The notes beneath the pieces were generated by a model. It saw only the letters and a program-made list of their open reading frames with translations. It was not told the origin of the DNA and did no database searches. Positions 44,290 to 54,339 of a DNA stretch of 64,000 bases are shown piece after piece. Every line of letters starts with the position of its first letter. Position 1 is the first letter of the stretch. The stretch is from Pseudomonas sp. RSB 5.4 (GTDB taxonomy: Bacteria; Pseudomonadota; Gammaproteobacteria; Pseudomonadales; Pseudomonadaceae): contig NZ_CP146986.1 in assembly GCF_037126175.1 (NCBI RefSeq), forward strand, positions 4,646,001-4,710,000. The letters run 5' to 3'. The position numbers and the translations under genes are program-made.

Positions 44290-44709
44290 ATGCGCAAGTT
44301 GATGCTGTTGCTCGCGTTTGGCGTCATCGCCGGCTGCCAGACCCCATTGCCACCGGTCGATCCACAAATGGCCTGGGTCGATTTCTCGACGCCGACCCCG
44401 GGCGGCAAATTGCTCATGGCCGAGCGCCTGGACAATCAACGCCTGAGCGACGGGCGTTTCTTCCAGGTCACCCCCGGCAGCCATGAGCTGCGGGTGCGTT
44501 ACGACTTCGAAGTGTTTGGCGGCGGCGGCAGTCTGATGACCGGTCCTGTCGAGCGACTGTGCTATCTGTACATCCGCTACGACCATTTCGAGGCCGGGCA
44601 ACGTTACATGCTGGAGGGCCGTTCACTCGGCTTCACACCAAGCGCCCGGTTATACAACGCCAGGCACGAAATCGTCGCCGAGGATCGCGACATCGACTGC
44701 CTCAGCTGA
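44290..44709 (+). CDS. small lipoprotein, second of a paralogous pair
   Basis: The 139-residue product begins MRKLMLLLAFGVIAGCQTPL (lipobox IAGC, Cys16) and shares with its upstream neighbour the order PGSHELRVRYDF, LCYLYIRYDHFEAGQRYMLEGRSLGFTPSARLYNARHEIV and a C-terminal Cys. Identity is roughly one third by eye. It follows 40 bp after the first copy, so both are probably co-transcribed. The function is unknown; the shared AGQRY-LEG-S-GF-P-A-LY blocks are the best handle for a search. Confidence 0.8.
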   Translation: MRKLMLLLAFGVIAGCQTPLPPVDPQMAWVDFSTPTPGGKLLMAERLDNQRLSDGRFFQVTPGSHELRVRYDFEVFGGGGSLMTGPVERLCYLYIRYDHFEAGQRYMLEGRSLGFTPSARLYNARHEIVAEDRDIDCLS

Positions 44710-44715
44710 GACGGA

Positions 44716-44955
44716 TCAGATGCCGTTTTTCTGATAGATGACCGCTTTGGTGCCGTACTCGCAGGTACCGACGACCATCGCCGCGTCGTGTTTGTCGGCC
44801 TCTTCCTTGCTGACGATTTCCAGTGTGTAGGAGGGCACGGCATTCGCCTGGATCTTGATTTCGATTTCTTTCTTGAGTTCTTCGCAGTCTTTGGGTGCGG
44901 CGAGAACCGAGGTGGCCAGTGCACTGCAGAGGATCGCCAAGCCAATACGTTTCAT
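44716..44955 (-). CDS. DUF1161 secreted protein, copy 1
   Basis: The 79-residue protein has a Sec signal (MKRIGLAILCSALATSVLA) and a mature part of 60 residues with DCEELKKEIEIKIQANAVPSYTLEIV and VGTCEYGTKAVIYQKNG, the conserved two-Cys layout of DUF1161 (one disulfide likely). It is periplasmic and of unknown function. It converges on the lipoprotein pair with only 6 bp between stops. The second DUF1161 gene lies 2.3 kb away at 47014. An ATG nine codons upstream lacks a good signal. Confidence 0.85.
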   Translation of the reverse strand: MKRIGLAILCSALATSVLAAPKDCEELKKEIEIKIQANAVPSYTLEIVSKEEADKHDAAMVVGTCEYGTKAVIYQKNGI

Positions 44956-45084
44956 TTTGAAGCTCCGTGGGGCAGCGCGCACGGGCGTGCACTGAACCTG
45001 CTGTCACTTATTCGACCATATTTTTGCAGCGCGGGTTCTGACTTCGCTCACATCTTCAGAGACGGTGGTGCTATTCAGATCGCC

Positions 45085-45149
45085 TTCGCGAGCAAGCCCG
45101 CTCCCACATTGGAATGCATTTCAAAGGTGGGAGCGGGCTTGCTCGCGAA
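45085..45149. repeat. REP palindrome pair (GCGGGCTTGCTCGCG type)
   Basis: TTCGCGAGCAAGCCCGCTCC and GGAGCGGGCTTGCTCGCGAA are inverted over 65 bp. It lies between DUF1161 copy 1 and the osmC gene, 20 bp beyond the osmC stop. Confidence 0.9.
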
Positions 45150-45168
45150 TAGGTCAGTCAGCGCTGAC

Positions 45169-45600
45169 TCAGCTGACCAGCGAAGCCTCAAGGGTAATCT
45201 TCGCATTCAACACCTTGGACACCGGGCATCCTTCCTTGGCCTTGTTGCTCAGCTCTTCAAACTGCGCCTGAGTAGCGCCCGGGATTTTCGCCTTGAGGAT
45301 CAACTTGATCGCGGTGATGGCAAAGCCACCTTCGACCTGATCCAAGGTGACTTCAGCCTGGGTGTCGATGCTCTCGGCCTTCAGGCCCGCATCACCGAGA
45401 ATCATCGAGAACGCCATGGAAAAACAGCCGGCATGCGCCGCGCCGATCAGTTCTTCCGGGTTGGTGCCCTTGCCGCCTTCGAAGCGGGCCTTGAAGCCGT
45501 ACGGCGCTTCTCTGAGCACGCCAGTCTCGGTAGAGATCGAGCCGATGCCGGTTTTCAGATCGCCTGCCCAATGCGCGGATGCTTTCTTCACGATAGCCAT
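45169..45600 (-). CDS. osmC: OsmC family peroxiredoxin
   Basis: The 143-residue enzyme reduces organic hydroperoxides. It has the OsmC fold with the two catalytic cysteines Cys59 ([16 protein letters not shown]) and Cys125 ([11 protein letters not shown]). The N-terminus [29 protein letters not shown] is that of OsmC rather than Ohr. The ATG at 45600 has an ideal Shine-Dalgarno (GAGGAGG). No upstream regulator such as OhrR is adjacent, which also fits OsmC and stress (RpoS-type) control, though no promoter is clear. Confidence 0.92.
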   Translation of the reverse strand: MAIVKKASAHWAGDLKTGIGSISTETGVLREAPYGFKARFEGGKGTNPEELIGAAHAGCFSMAFSMILGDAGLKAESIDTQAEVTLDQVEGGFAITAIKLILKAKIPGATQAQFEELSNKAKEGCPVSKVLNAKITLEASLVS

Positions 45601-45787
45601 GTCTGCCTCCTCAAGATCTGGCGCGGAACGCCGCGCCGTCGTGGTTTTTGCTTGCAAGGCTTCTGAGGATAGACGCCGGGACAAAGTTCAGCCCGAGTGA
45701 ATCGTTGACTTTTTTAGTAGGATTTTTCCCTCAGGTATTGAAACTCGGGTATATGCCCTCATTGCACAGAACACGCTTATGAATTCG

Positions 45788-45840
45788 GCAGGTTTTCGTT
45801 CGCAAGAAAAAACCTGCAGACCACTCGGAGACGCAGGTTT
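45788..45840 (+). promoter_or_regulatory. switch-like leader of the luciferase-like gene
   Basis: GCAGGTTTT (45788-45796) can pair with AAAACCTGC (45809-45817). The same AAACCTGC can instead pair with GCAGGTTT (45833-45840), which touches the start codon and puts the Shine-Dalgarno GGAG (45827-45830) in the loop. The two hairpins exclude each other, as in translational switches. No ligand or known riboswitch class is recognised. Confidence 0.5.
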
Positions 45841-46842
45841 ATGAAGCAACTGTCCGATGTAAAGTTTTCCACCCTCGATCTGGTGCCCGTGCGCGAGAAC
45901 GGCAGCCCGGCGCAATCGCTGCGCAATTCGCTGGATCTGGCGCAGCATGTCGAGAAATTCGGCTATACGCGCTTCTGGGTCGCCGAACACCACAACATGG
46001 ATGGCATCGCCAGCTCCGCCACCTCGGTGCTGCTGGGGTATCTGGCCGGCGGCACCTCGACAATTCGTGTCGGCTCCGGCGGGGTGATGCTGCCCAACCA
46101 CGCGCCGCTGGTGATCGCCGAGCAGTTCGGCACTCTCGAAAGCCTGTATCCGGGACGCATCGATCTGGGTCTGGGCCGCGCGCCCGGCTCCGACCAGATG
46201 ACTGCCCGCGCCCTGCGCCGCGAACGCTCCGGCAGTGCCGATGATTTCCCGGAAGACGTCGCCGAGCTGGCGCGCTTCCTCGGCCCGCGCACCCCGGATC
46301 AACGGGTGATCGCCATGCCCGGCACCGGCACCAACGTGCCGATCTGGTTGCTCGGTTCCAGCCTGTTCAGCGCGCAACTGGCCGGTGAGCGCGGTTTGCC
46401 TTACGCCTTCGCCTCGCATTTCGCCCCGCGTTTCATGCACGAGGCGATTCGCGTCTATCGCAACCACTTCAAGCCGTCGGCCGTACTCGACAAGCCTTAT
46501 GTGATGCTCGGTGTGCCGCTGGTGGCGGCCGATACCGATGAGCAGGCCGACTACCTGGCGACCTCGGTGTACCAGCGCATTCTCGCGTTGATGCGTGGGC
46601 AAAGTCTGGTGCAGCGCCCGCCGGTGAAGAGCATGGATGGCCTATGGCTGCCCCATGAGCGAGAAGCGGTGGGTGATTTCCTTGGCCTGGCGATGGTCGG
46701 CAGCCCGCAGAAAATCCGCGCGAAGCTGGAGGTACTGGTCGAGCAGACGCAGGCTGATGAGCTGATCTTCACGTGCGACCTGTATGAGCATGCCGATCGC
46801 TTGCACTCCTACGAACTGCTGGCTCAAGTCATGAAGGGTTGA
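45841..46842 (+). CDS. luciferase-like (LLM class) flavin monooxygenase
   Basis: The 333-residue protein has the bacterial luciferase TIM-barrel: [40 protein letters not shown] near the N-terminus and [14 protein letters not shown], with [30 protein letters not shown] in the middle. This matches the F420/FMN-dependent LLM subgroup often named MsnO8- or YhbW-like. It probably uses reduced FMN to oxidise an unknown substrate. The ATG at 45841 has GGAG ten bases upstream inside a possible hairpin switch. It stands alone, divergent from osmC, with an AT-richer upstream region. Confidence 0.88.
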   Translation: MKQLSDVKFSTLDLVPVRENGSPAQSLRNSLDLAQHVEKFGYTRFWVAEHHNMDGIASSATSVLLGYLAGGTSTIRVGSGGVMLPNHAPLVIAEQFGTLESLYPGRIDLGLGRAPGSDQMTARALRRERSGSADDFPEDVAELARFLGPRTPDQRVIAMPGTGTNVPIWLLGSSLFSAQLAGERGLPYAFASHFAPRFMHEAIRVYRNHFKPSAVLDKPYVMLGVPLVAADTDEQADYLATSVYQRILALMRGQSLVQRPPVKSMDGLWLPHEREAVGDFLGLAMVGSPQKIRAKLEVLVEQTQADELIFTCDLYEHADRLHSYELLAQVMKG

Positions 46843-46859
46843 CTCTGGAATACGGCCCT

Positions 46860-46949
46860 TGTGGGAGCGGGCTTGCTCGCGAAGACGGAGTGTCAGACAC
46901 CTTGGATGTCGGCTGACATAACGCTTTCGCGAGCAAGCCCGCTCCCACA
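46860..46949. repeat. REP palindrome pair (GCGGGCTTGCTCGCG type)
   Basis: TGTGGGAGCGGGCTTGCTCG and its reverse complement at the right end (CGAGCAAGCCCGCTCCCACA) span 90 bp, with a 45-bp unique spacer. It lies between convergent genes. Confidence 0.9.
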
Positions 46950-46970
46950 TTGGGAATGTGTTGCCCACAA

Positions 46971-46998
46971 AAAAGCCGACGCCTTCGCGTCGGCTTTT
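46971..46998 (-). terminator. intrinsic terminator of DUF1161 copy 2
   Basis: AAAAGCCGACGC (46971-46982) and GCGTCGGCTTTT (46987-46998) form a 12-bp stem with a CTTC loop. On the minus strand six Ts follow. It lies 16 bp beyond the stop codon at 47014. Confidence 0.85.
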
Positions 46999-47013
46999 GC
47001 ATTTCAAGTGCGA

Positions 47014-47244
47014 TCAACCGCGTTTGTAGACGATTAATTTACTGCCACCTTCGCAGGTGCCGACGGTTTGGCCATTGGCACCGGTATTGCCGGCCTTGTC
47101 GACAATCTGCAGCGCGTAACCATGTACGCCTTTGGCTTCCAGCTTGTCCTTGATTTCCTTCTCCAACTGATCACACGGCTTGCCAGCAGCAAACGCGCCA
47201 CCCGCAAGGCTCAACAAACCTACTGCCAATATGAACTTCTTCAT
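47014..47244 (-). CDS. DUF1161 secreted protein, copy 2
   Basis: The 76-residue protein has a signal (MKKFILAVGLLSLAGGAFA) and the DUF1161 mature part CDQLEKEIKDKLEAKGVHGYALQIVDK...TVGTCEGGSKLIVYKRG, with the same two cysteines as copy 1 at 44716. It is periplasmic, of unknown function. ATG at 47244 gives the clean signal; an ATG three codons upstream is possible. It ends at a strong terminator, so it is probably a single-gene unit. Confidence 0.87.
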   Translation of the reverse strand: MKKFILAVGLLSLAGGAFAAGKPCDQLEKEIKDKLEAKGVHGYALQIVDKAGNTGANGQTVGTCEGGSKLIVYKRG

Positions 47245-47368
47245 CGGTCGCACTCCCTGGTCGGATTAAAAGAGGCGGGCACCGGCGGTGCCGATGCGCT
47301 CACCTTGTAGCGCTTTGCCATTCCTATGGCACTCGGCCAGCGCGCAAGTTCAGAAGCGTAGCCCAAAC

Positions 47369-47584
47369 TCAGCTGCTGGCAATGCGGAAGCCGACTTTGA
47401 GTGTTACCTGGAAATGCGCCGCCTTGCCGTCCTTGATGTGGCCACGGGTATCGACCACTTCAAACCATTCCAGATGCTTGATGCTCTTGTTGGCTTCGGC
47501 CAGCGCGTTGTTGATGGCGTCTTCGATGCTGCTGGTGGACGAGCCGACCAGCTCGACTTTCTTGTACGTGTGATGGTCACTCAT
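47369..47584 (-). CDS. dodecin (flavin-binding)
   Basis: This 71-residue protein assembles into a hollow 12-mer that stores flavins. The sequence is typical: [62 protein letters not shown], with the conserved Trp of EWFEV that stacks on the flavin and the Gln of FQVTLKV. Shine-Dalgarno AGGAG precedes the ATG at 47584; upstream frame has no support. It is a single gene, with no flavin biosynthesis genes nearby. Confidence 0.94.
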   Translation of the reverse strand: MSDHHTYKKVELVGSSTSSIEDAINNALAEANKSIKHLEWFEVVDTRGHIKDGKAAHFQVTLKVGFRIASS

Positions 47585-47741
47585 GGCGATCTCCTGGATG
47601 TGTGGATTTGAGACTAGCAGTGAATCTGCACTGATGATTTCGGCGGCTCGATGCAAGTGAAGTTCAGATTTTCTGCACTTTCTCAAACCGCTGAAGTCCC
47701 AAACAACACACGCCACTCATCACCAATGCAGGAGAGCCACC

Positions 47742-48068
47742 ATGGCCAACACCTCTTTACGTAAAGCCTCGTTGCAAAGCATGGAAGCCGAGATCGAGAG
47801 TCTGCTCAAATCGTTGGAAAGCTTGAAAGACGACGCTTCGGACGAGTCGCGCAAGACCCTCAAGGCGCTCAAGAGCAACGCTGAAAGCGCGCTGAAACAT
47901 TCGCGCAGCCTGCTCAGCGATGCCTATGAAGAAGTCAAAGTGAAAACCCGCGAGACCGGCATCGCCACCCGCGATTACGCTCAGGAACATCCTTGGACCA
48001 CCGCCGGTGTGGCAGTCGGTGCAATCGGTCTGCTGGCCGCTTACTTGCTGTTCAAGCGCGGCGAGTGA
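47742..48068 (+). CDS. DUF883 (ElaB/YqjD/YgaM-type) membrane-anchored stress protein
   Basis: The 108-residue protein has the YqjD/ElaB plan: a charged coiled-coil region ([46 protein letters not shown]), a basic-acidic middle ([24 protein letters not shown]) and one C-terminal membrane helix ([23 protein letters not shown]), with the family motif [13 protein letters not shown]. coli homologues attach to the inner membrane and bind stalled ribosomes in stationary phase; that role here is inference. Its 3' end overlaps the convergent trpI gene by 28 bp. Confidence 0.9.
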   Translation: MANTSLRKASLQSMEAEIESLLKSLESLKDDASDESRKTLKALKSNAESALKHSRSLLSDAYEEVKVKTRETGIATRDYAQEHPWTTAGVAVGAIGLLAAYLLFKRGE

Positions 48069-48958
48069 TCCGACTGGCGCAGCTCATTCTTGAGCCACTG
48101 CGCCAGTTGCCGGGCGCGCCCGTCTGCGGCGCGCTTGGGTAGCCACAACGCCAGTTGCGCCGGGGTTTCGCAAAAGCCCCACGGCGCAACCAGGCGACCG
48201 GCCTTCAAGTCCTCGGCCACCAGCGGCTCTGGCGCGATCGCCACGCCGAGTCCGGCCACTGCGGCTTCCAGCAGATAATACAAATGCTCAAAACCTTGCC
48301 CCGACTTCAACGCCTTGGCGTCGAGGTGATTTTGCTGTGCCCAGCTCGGCCAGGCTTGCGGGCGCGATGTGGTGTGCAGCAGCGGTTCGCTGAGCAAGGC
48401 GGACGCCGGCGCGGTTTGCAGGCGCTGATAACCGCTGAACAGCGGGCTCATCACCGGCCCGATGCGTTCCGCCGCCAACTCGTACACCTGCATGTCGGCC
48501 GGCCATGGCGGCTCGGCGAACAGCAGCAAGGCATCGAGTCCGGGGCGCCGCGGGTCGAGATCGCCTTCACCAGCCGACAGATGCAGACGCAAGTCCGGCA
48601 AGTCCGCGTTGAGTCGTCCCAGGCGTGGAATAAACCAGCGCGCCAACAGACTGCCGGAGCAGCCGAGTACAAACGGCGCATCAGCGGTGCTCTGCGTCAG
48701 CTCGGCGCAGACGCTGCGCAAGCGATCAAAGGCCTCACCGCTGGCGTCCCGCAGACGCACTCCGGCATCTGTGAGTTTCAAGCCGCGGCCGTCCTTGACG
48801 AACAAGCTGACGCCGAGGTGCTCTTCCAGCACCTTGAGCTGACGGCTAACCGCGCCGTGGGTGACGTGCAGCTGTTCGGCCGCCTGACTGACGCTGTTCA
48901 GTCGGGCGGTGGCTTCGAACGCGCGCAAGGCATTCAACGGTGGAAGGTCGTGGCTCAT
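48041..48958 (-). CDS. trpI: LysR-type activator TrpI
   Basis: TrpI activates trpBA in response to indoleglycerol phosphate in pseudomonads. The 305-residue protein opens with the LysR helix-turn-helix [42 protein letters not shown] and continues as an effector-binding domain. The sequence of its N-terminus and the divergent position before trpB both fit TrpI. Between it and trpB are 114 bp in which it should bind, controlling itself and trpBA. Its 3' end overlaps the DUF883 gene by 28 bp. Confidence 0.94.
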   Translation of the reverse strand: MSHDLPPLNALRAFEATARLNSVSQAAEQLHVTHGAVSRQLKVLEEHLGVSLFVKDGRGLKLTDAGVRLRDASGEAFDRLRSVCAELTQSTADAPFVLGCSGSLLARWFIPRLGRLNADLPDLRLHLSAGEGDLDPRRPGLDALLLFAEPPWPADMQVYELAAERIGPVMSPLFSGYQRLQTAPASALLSEPLLHTTSRPQAWPSWAQQNHLDAKALKSGQGFEHLYYLLEAAVAGLGVAIAPEPLVAEDLKAGRLVAPWGFCETPAQLALWLPKRAADGRARQLAQWLKNELRQSDHSPRLNSK

Positions 48959-50304
<1,346 letters not shown>

Positions 50305-50305
<1 letters not shown>

Positions 50306-51117
50306 TGAGCCGCCTGCAAACCCGTTTTGCCGACCTCAAAGAACAGAATCGCGCCGCGCTGGTGACCTTCGTCACCGCCGGTGATCCGGACTACGACACC
50401 TCGCTGGCGATCCTCAAAGGTTTGCCGGGTGCTGGCGCCGACGTGATCGAGCTGGGCATGCCGTTCACTGACCCGATGGCCGACGGCCCGGCGATTCAAC
50501 TGGCGAACATCCGTGCATTGGGCGCCAAGCAGAATCTGGCGAAAACCCTGCAAATGGTTCGCGAGTTTCGCGAAGGCAACAGCGACACGCCGCTGGTGCT
50601 GATGGGCTACTTCAACCCGATCCACATGTATGGCGTTGAACGTTTCATCGCTGACGCCAAGGAAGCGGGCGTCGACGGTCTGATCGTGGTCGACATGCCG
50701 CCGGAGCACAACAATGAACTGTGCGATCCGGCGCAGGCTGCGGGCCTGGACTTCATCCGCCTGACCACCCCGACCACCGACGATGCGCGTCTGCCGAAGG
50801 TGCTCAACGGCAGTTCCGGGTTTGTTTACTACGTGTCGGTGGCCGGTGTGACCGGTGCCGGTGCGGCAACCCTGGAACACGTCGAGGAAGCGGTGACTCG
50901 TCTGCGTCGACACACTGACCTGCCGATCAGCATCGGTTTCGGTATCCGGACTCCGGAGCAGGCGGCGTCCATCGCTCGTTTGGCCGACGGTGTGGTGGTG
51001 GGTTCGGCACTGATCGATCATATCGCCAATGCGACCACGCCGGCCCAGGCTGTCGATGGTGTGCTGGGTCTGTGCAAAGCGCTGTCCGAAGGCGTGCGTC
51101 AGGCCCGCGTCAGCTGA
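50305..51117 (+). CDS. trpA: tryptophan synthase alpha subunit
   Basis: It splits indoleglycerol phosphate and passes indole to TrpB. The 270-residue TIM barrel shows the catalytic pair Glu49 ([19 protein letters not shown]) and Asp60, and the phosphate-binding loops [12 protein letters not shown] and [12 protein letters not shown]. Both ends match the family. It follows trpB with a one-base overlap and is followed 60 bp later by an intrinsic terminator, ending the trpBA operon. Confidence 0.96.
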
Positions 51118-51179
51118 AAGTAAAGTTCCTGATACAGAGGAATTAGCGTCTCGCTGCGCAACCTAATGAGCAAGACCGA

Positions 51180-51211
51180 GGGATTCAGAACCACGTTCTG
51201 AATCCCTTTTT
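51180..51211 (+). terminator. intrinsic terminator of trpBA
   Basis: GGGATTCAGAAC and GTTCTGAATCCC form a 12-bp stem with a CAC loop, followed by five Ts. Confidence 0.92.
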
Positions 51212-51239
51212 GCTGTTAGTGCAGTGAGGAAAAACCCCC

Positions 51240-51665
51240 ATGAAAATGCCGAAACGTCTGATTGCCAGTCTGGGCGTGCTGATGATCAGCGCGACACCGC
51301 TGCTCGCCAGCGCCGATCAGCGTGACGATTATGGCCACGGCGGCCCGCCACAGGGCCATTACGATAATCGCGGCCCGCAGAACGACCACCGCGGCGGCCC
51401 ACCGCGCGACTTCGGGCCGATCCGTCAGACCATTCGCGACAATCACGGCTACTTCGTTCGCGGTGCCCCACCACCTCCAGGCATCCGCCTGGAACGAGGC
51501 CGGCCGCTTCCTCATGGCTACTATGGGGAACGGCTGGACGGTCGGGCTTTGAGTCGCTTGCCGGTGTACCCGGGGTATGAATGGCGCCGTGCCGGCGGTG
51601 ACATTGTGCTGATCGCGGTAGGTACCGGGATCGTCTACGAAATTCTGGACGGTGTTTTGAACTGA
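51240..51665 (+). CDS. RcnB/CigR-like periplasmic protein
   Basis: The 141-residue protein has a Sec signal (RLIASLGVLMISATPLLASA), a low-complexity region rich in Gly, Pro, His, Asp and Arg (DDYGHGGPPQGHYDNRGPQ; HRGGPPRDFG), and a C-terminal RcnB-type domain (LPHGYYGERLDGRALSRLPVYPGYEWRRAGGDIVLIAVGTGIVYEILDGVL). Family members include RcnB of nickel/cobalt homeostasis and CigR, an anti-virulence factor in Salmonella. The mixture of His and Asp could bind metal. No metal transporter is nearby, so its role is open. It sits alone between two terminators. Confidence 0.82.
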   Translation: MKMPKRLIASLGVLMISATPLLASADQRDDYGHGGPPQGHYDNRGPQNDHRGGPPRDFGPIRQTIRDNHGYFVRGAPPPPGIRLERGRPLPHGYYGERLDGRALSRLPVYPGYEWRRAGGDIVLIAVGTGIVYEILDGVLN

Positions 51666-51683
51666 TCGACAGACCCTAAAAAG

Positions 51684-51711
51684 ATCGCAGCCCTACGGCT
51701 GCGATTTTTTT
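51684..51711. terminator. bidirectional hairpin terminator
   Basis: ATCGCAGCC (51684-51692) and GGCTGCGAT (51697-51705) with a CTAC loop. A-run on one side and eight Ts on the other let it serve the rcnB-like gene and the convergent DUF4105 gene. Confidence 0.88.
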
Positions 51712-53673
51712 TCAGGGCAGCTCAAGTCCGCCGGATGCCTTGTGCAATTTGCGCAAATGCTCGCCAACCTGCTTCACGTTGGCCTCGCAGGCAGCAATTT
51801 CCGCAGCGCGCTTGGGCTCCAGCAGTGCCCGTACTTCTTTGTCCAGGTCGCCGCTCAGCGCCAGCAGTTGTTTCTGGCGCTGGCTGCTTTCAGCTTCCAG
51901 ACGACCGAATTCGCTTGGCTGCGGCAGGCCGTAGCCATGGGAGTCGAGCAACTCCGCCGGACGGCTGAGGAAGCCGCTGTTGGCAAGAATCTCCTGCAAG
52001 GTCGCGTTGGCTTTGTCCATGCCACCGTTTTCCAGCTCCCGAGCGCCGAGGTAGCGCTGCTTGACCTCATCCTGGGCCAGCAATAACTGGCGACGGTAGC
52101 TCGCCTGTTCCAGCAGCAACAACGCGGCACTGGTGCGCAGGTCTGCACGCTCGAACCACTGACGACGTTCTTCGGCGGAAAGTGAGAGCCACTCTTCGAC
52201 ACTGGTCTGTTTGATCGGCAACTGCTTCTTCAACACATCGAACATCGCCTGATAGCGATCACGGAACGAGTCGAATCGGTAGCCCAGCCGCAAGGCCTCT
52301 TTCGGATCTTCCAGCACGCTGGTGTCGGCCAGGCCACGGCCTTTGAGCACTTCGAGCAAACCGTTGGGCATGATGCTGTCCAGACCGACGAGTTGCTTGT
52401 TGTTGCTGCCGCTGCGCAGCAGTTTCAGGCTTTCCACGGCGCAGTTGTTGGACAGGAAGAAGTAGTTGCCGTCGTAGCTCCAATGCATCTCGGCGGCGTG
52501 TTCGACCACCTCTTCAATCTCGGTACGCGACAGGTTCAGGGGTACCGAAGCGAGGCTGCGCATTTCGGTTTTGGTGTACTCGTCGATCACTTGCGCCAGT
52601 GGCAGTACGAACAGCCGCGACGGGTACTTGCCGACCAGTCCATCCCAGCTAGACAGCTGCACATCACCGACGAAAGCGCGGTAGGACAGCACCAGATGTT
52701 GATCCAGATCGAGCCGGCAATCCGGACCCCGTGGTCGGCCGGGTGCACAGATCACCAGGCGCAACATGCTGTGGCCCCAGCGGCTGACCCAGTTCTGGTT
52801 GGCCTCCGCCAGCAGGTAGTCGACGGCGTAAACCCGTTCCGGATCGACCTGGCCCAGCGGCTGTTTGGCAAAGTCGTTACCGGCGTTGAGAAACGCAAAG
52901 GTCTTGCTGCAGGTGTCCTTGGCGGGCGGGGTCCAGCCAAAGCGTTCCTGGTAGTAGCGATAGAGCGCCGGACGCCGACAGGCGTAGCTCGGGTCGAGGA
53001 GGAAATACTCCATGTTGACCGCGACGAACTCCTTGGGGCTGGAGATCTCGTAAAGGTCCGGGCTGCGGGCGATCTGCCGGTTGTGCTGTTCGCGCTCGCC
53101 GCGGCGCCCGACGTATTGCTGCCAGCCGGCGAGGTCGAGCAGGCGTGGGTCATCGCTGAGGGTGAAGCGGCGACCGTTCTGGCCGCGACATTCATCGGGA
53201 ATGCCGATCAGGCCCGCGCTGTTGCTGCGCCGAGTGCAGCGCTGGATCAGCGTGCGTTCGGCGGCGGGCCACAGGCGGGCGCGGTCATAAATGTGGGTGA
53301 GTTCGTGCAGCACGGTTGCCAGCAGTTCCTGGCGCACGGTGCCGTGGGGGCGGTTGGTTTTCTCTTTGGCCGCGCTACCGTCGGTGAGGCCGGCGAGCAG
53401 TTTGCGGTTCAGATCGAGTTCGGAGACCAGCGCCGCTTCGCCATAGGCGTTGTCGGGCATTTCGTCGGTCCAGCCGACATCAATGCGCCGGTCCAGTTGC
53501 TCGATGAAGCGCGGCGGCAATTTCTGCATCGCTTCATCGAGCAGCGCCTGGCTGGCCTGTTGTTCGGCAGGGCTCAGACCGTCGGTCTTGAGCCGCAATT
53601 GCAGGCTGGCGTGGGCGCTGTTGCCCAGGAGCAACAACGCGCTGGCCAGCAGCCAGGCGCTGAGTGACTTCAC
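51712..53673 (-). CDS. periplasmic DUF4105 (Lnb-type) protein with N-terminal HExxH peptidase-like domain
   Basis: The 653-residue protein has a Sec signal (SAWLLASALLLLGNSAHA). Residues about 30-260 look like a zinc metallopeptidase: HELTH at 123-127 (ATVLHELTHIYDRA) and a downstream Glu in SSPKEFVAVNMEYFLLDP (Glu215), in the gluzincin pattern HExxH...E. Residues about 280-420 are the DUF4105 (Lnb N-terminal periplasmic) domain with His301 (WVSRWGHSMLRLV) and Cys411 (YFFLSNNCAVESLKLL), the likely catalytic pair. The last 230 residues are charged helices. Lnb homologues modify lipoproteins, so peptidase plus acyl chemistry is possible. It overlaps the first DUF2388 gene by 4 bp. Confidence 0.85.
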   Translation of the reverse strand: MKSLSAWLLASALLLLGNSAHASLQLRLKTDGLSPAEQQASQALLDEAMQKLPPRFIEQLDRRIDVGWTDEMPDNAYGEAALVSELDLNRKLLAGLTDGSAAKEKTNRPHGTVRQELLATVLHELTHIYDRARLWPAAERTLIQRCTRRSNSAGLIGIPDECRGQNGRRFTLSDDPRLLDLAGWQQYVGRRGEREQHNRQIARSPDLYEISSPKEFVAVNMEYFLLDPSYACRRPALYRYYQERFGWTPPAKDTCSKTFAFLNAGNDFAKQPLGQVDPERVYAVDYLLAEANQNWVSRWGHSMLRLVICAPGRPRGPDCRLDLDQHLVLSYRAFVGDVQLSSWDGLVGKYPSRLFVLPLAQVIDEYTKTEMRSLASVPLNLSRTEIEEVVEHAAEMHWSYDGNYFFLSNNCAVESLKLLRSGSNNKQLVGLDSIMPNGLLEVLKGRGLADTSVLEDPKEALRLGYRFDSFRDRYQAMFDVLKKQLPIKQTSVEEWLSLSAEERRQWFERADLRTSAALLLLEQASYRRQLLLAQDEVKQRYLGARELENGGMDKANATLQEILANSGFLSRPAELLDSHGYGLPQPSEFGRLEAESSQRQKQLLALSGDLDKEVRALLEPKRAAEIAACEANVKQVGEHLRKLHKASGGLELP

Positions 53674-53990
53674 AGGGCGAGAATGGCTTCGGCCAATACC
53701 TGGTCGCTAGCGTCGCGGGCTTCCGGCACGCGGCTGCGCAAGGTATTGAAGGCCGCTTCGAGGTTGGCGCCACGAATGTCGCCATTGCTGGCGACGAAGC
53801 TGGCGGCATCGTCGTGGGCTTCACGGATGATTTTCGAGTCGCGAATCGAGGTGGTGGTGTCTGAGGTGAAATCAACGGTGCGCTGGGAGGCGCGAACGAT
53901 GATGTTACTGGTGGCTACCAGGGTGTGCGCCTGGGCCACATCGGCCAACAACAACAGGCCAAGGGCGGCAGCAATCAGCGGGCTACGCAT
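53670..53990 (-). CDS. DUF2388 secreted protein, copy 1
   Basis: The 106-residue protein has a signal (LIAAALGLLLLADVAQA) and a mature part with the DUF2388 core SIRDSKIIREAHDDAASFVASNGDIRGANLEAAFNTLRSR, ending in a Leu-rich helix (VLAEAILAL). Only about 85 residues are exported, without cysteines. The ATG at 53990 with CCGGAG upstream is used. It is immediately upstream of and overlaps the DUF4105 gene by 4 bp, so the two are coupled. The function of the family is unknown. Confidence 0.88.
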   Translation of the reverse strand: MRSPLIAAALGLLLLADVAQAHTLVATSNIIVRASQRTVDFTSDTTTSIRDSKIIREAHDDAASFVASNGDIRGANLEAAFNTLRSRVPEARDASDQVLAEAILAL

Positions 53991-54033
53991 GGAACGACTC
54001 CGGAGGGGCAATGTTAACGAGGGATCAGGATAG

Positions 54034-54339
54034 CTATTGGACGAGAATTGCCTGCGCCAGTTCAAGGTCGCCAGCATGAAGTTTTGGTCGGCTCTTGCGT
54101 AGGTAATGCAGTGCGGATTCGAGCTGCGCGCCTCGCAATTCACCGTCACTGGCAACAAACGCAGCCGCATCATCGTGAGCAGCGATGATCAGTTTACGGT
54201 CGAACGGTGCGGAAGACACCATGCCGGTCGCCCAAAGGCTGACCACGGTGTTTTGCGTGGAGACATCAAAGGCATCGACCGACGTCGCCCAGCAGGCGCT
54301 GATCAGGACAGAAGGGAAAAGCAGTTTGAGTAAACGCAT
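54034..54339 (-). CDS. DUF2388 secreted protein, copy 2
   Basis: The 101-residue protein has a signal (LLFPSVLISACWATSVDA) and the core FDRKLIIAAHDDAAAFVASDGELRGAQLESALHYLRKSRPKL. It lies 43 bp upstream of copy 1 on the same strand. It lacks the Ser/Thr-rich N-terminal region of copies 1 and 3 (STTTSIRD / DATSSLRD), so it has diverged. The start has a weak Shine-Dalgarno (AGCTAT region). Transcription with copy 1 and the DUF4105 gene is likely, since no terminator separates them. Confidence 0.85.
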   Translation of the reverse strand: MRLLKLLFPSVLISACWATSVDAFDVSTQNTVVSLWATGMVSSAPFDRKLIIAAHDDAAAFVASDGELRGAQLESALHYLRKSRPKLHAGDLELAQAILVQ

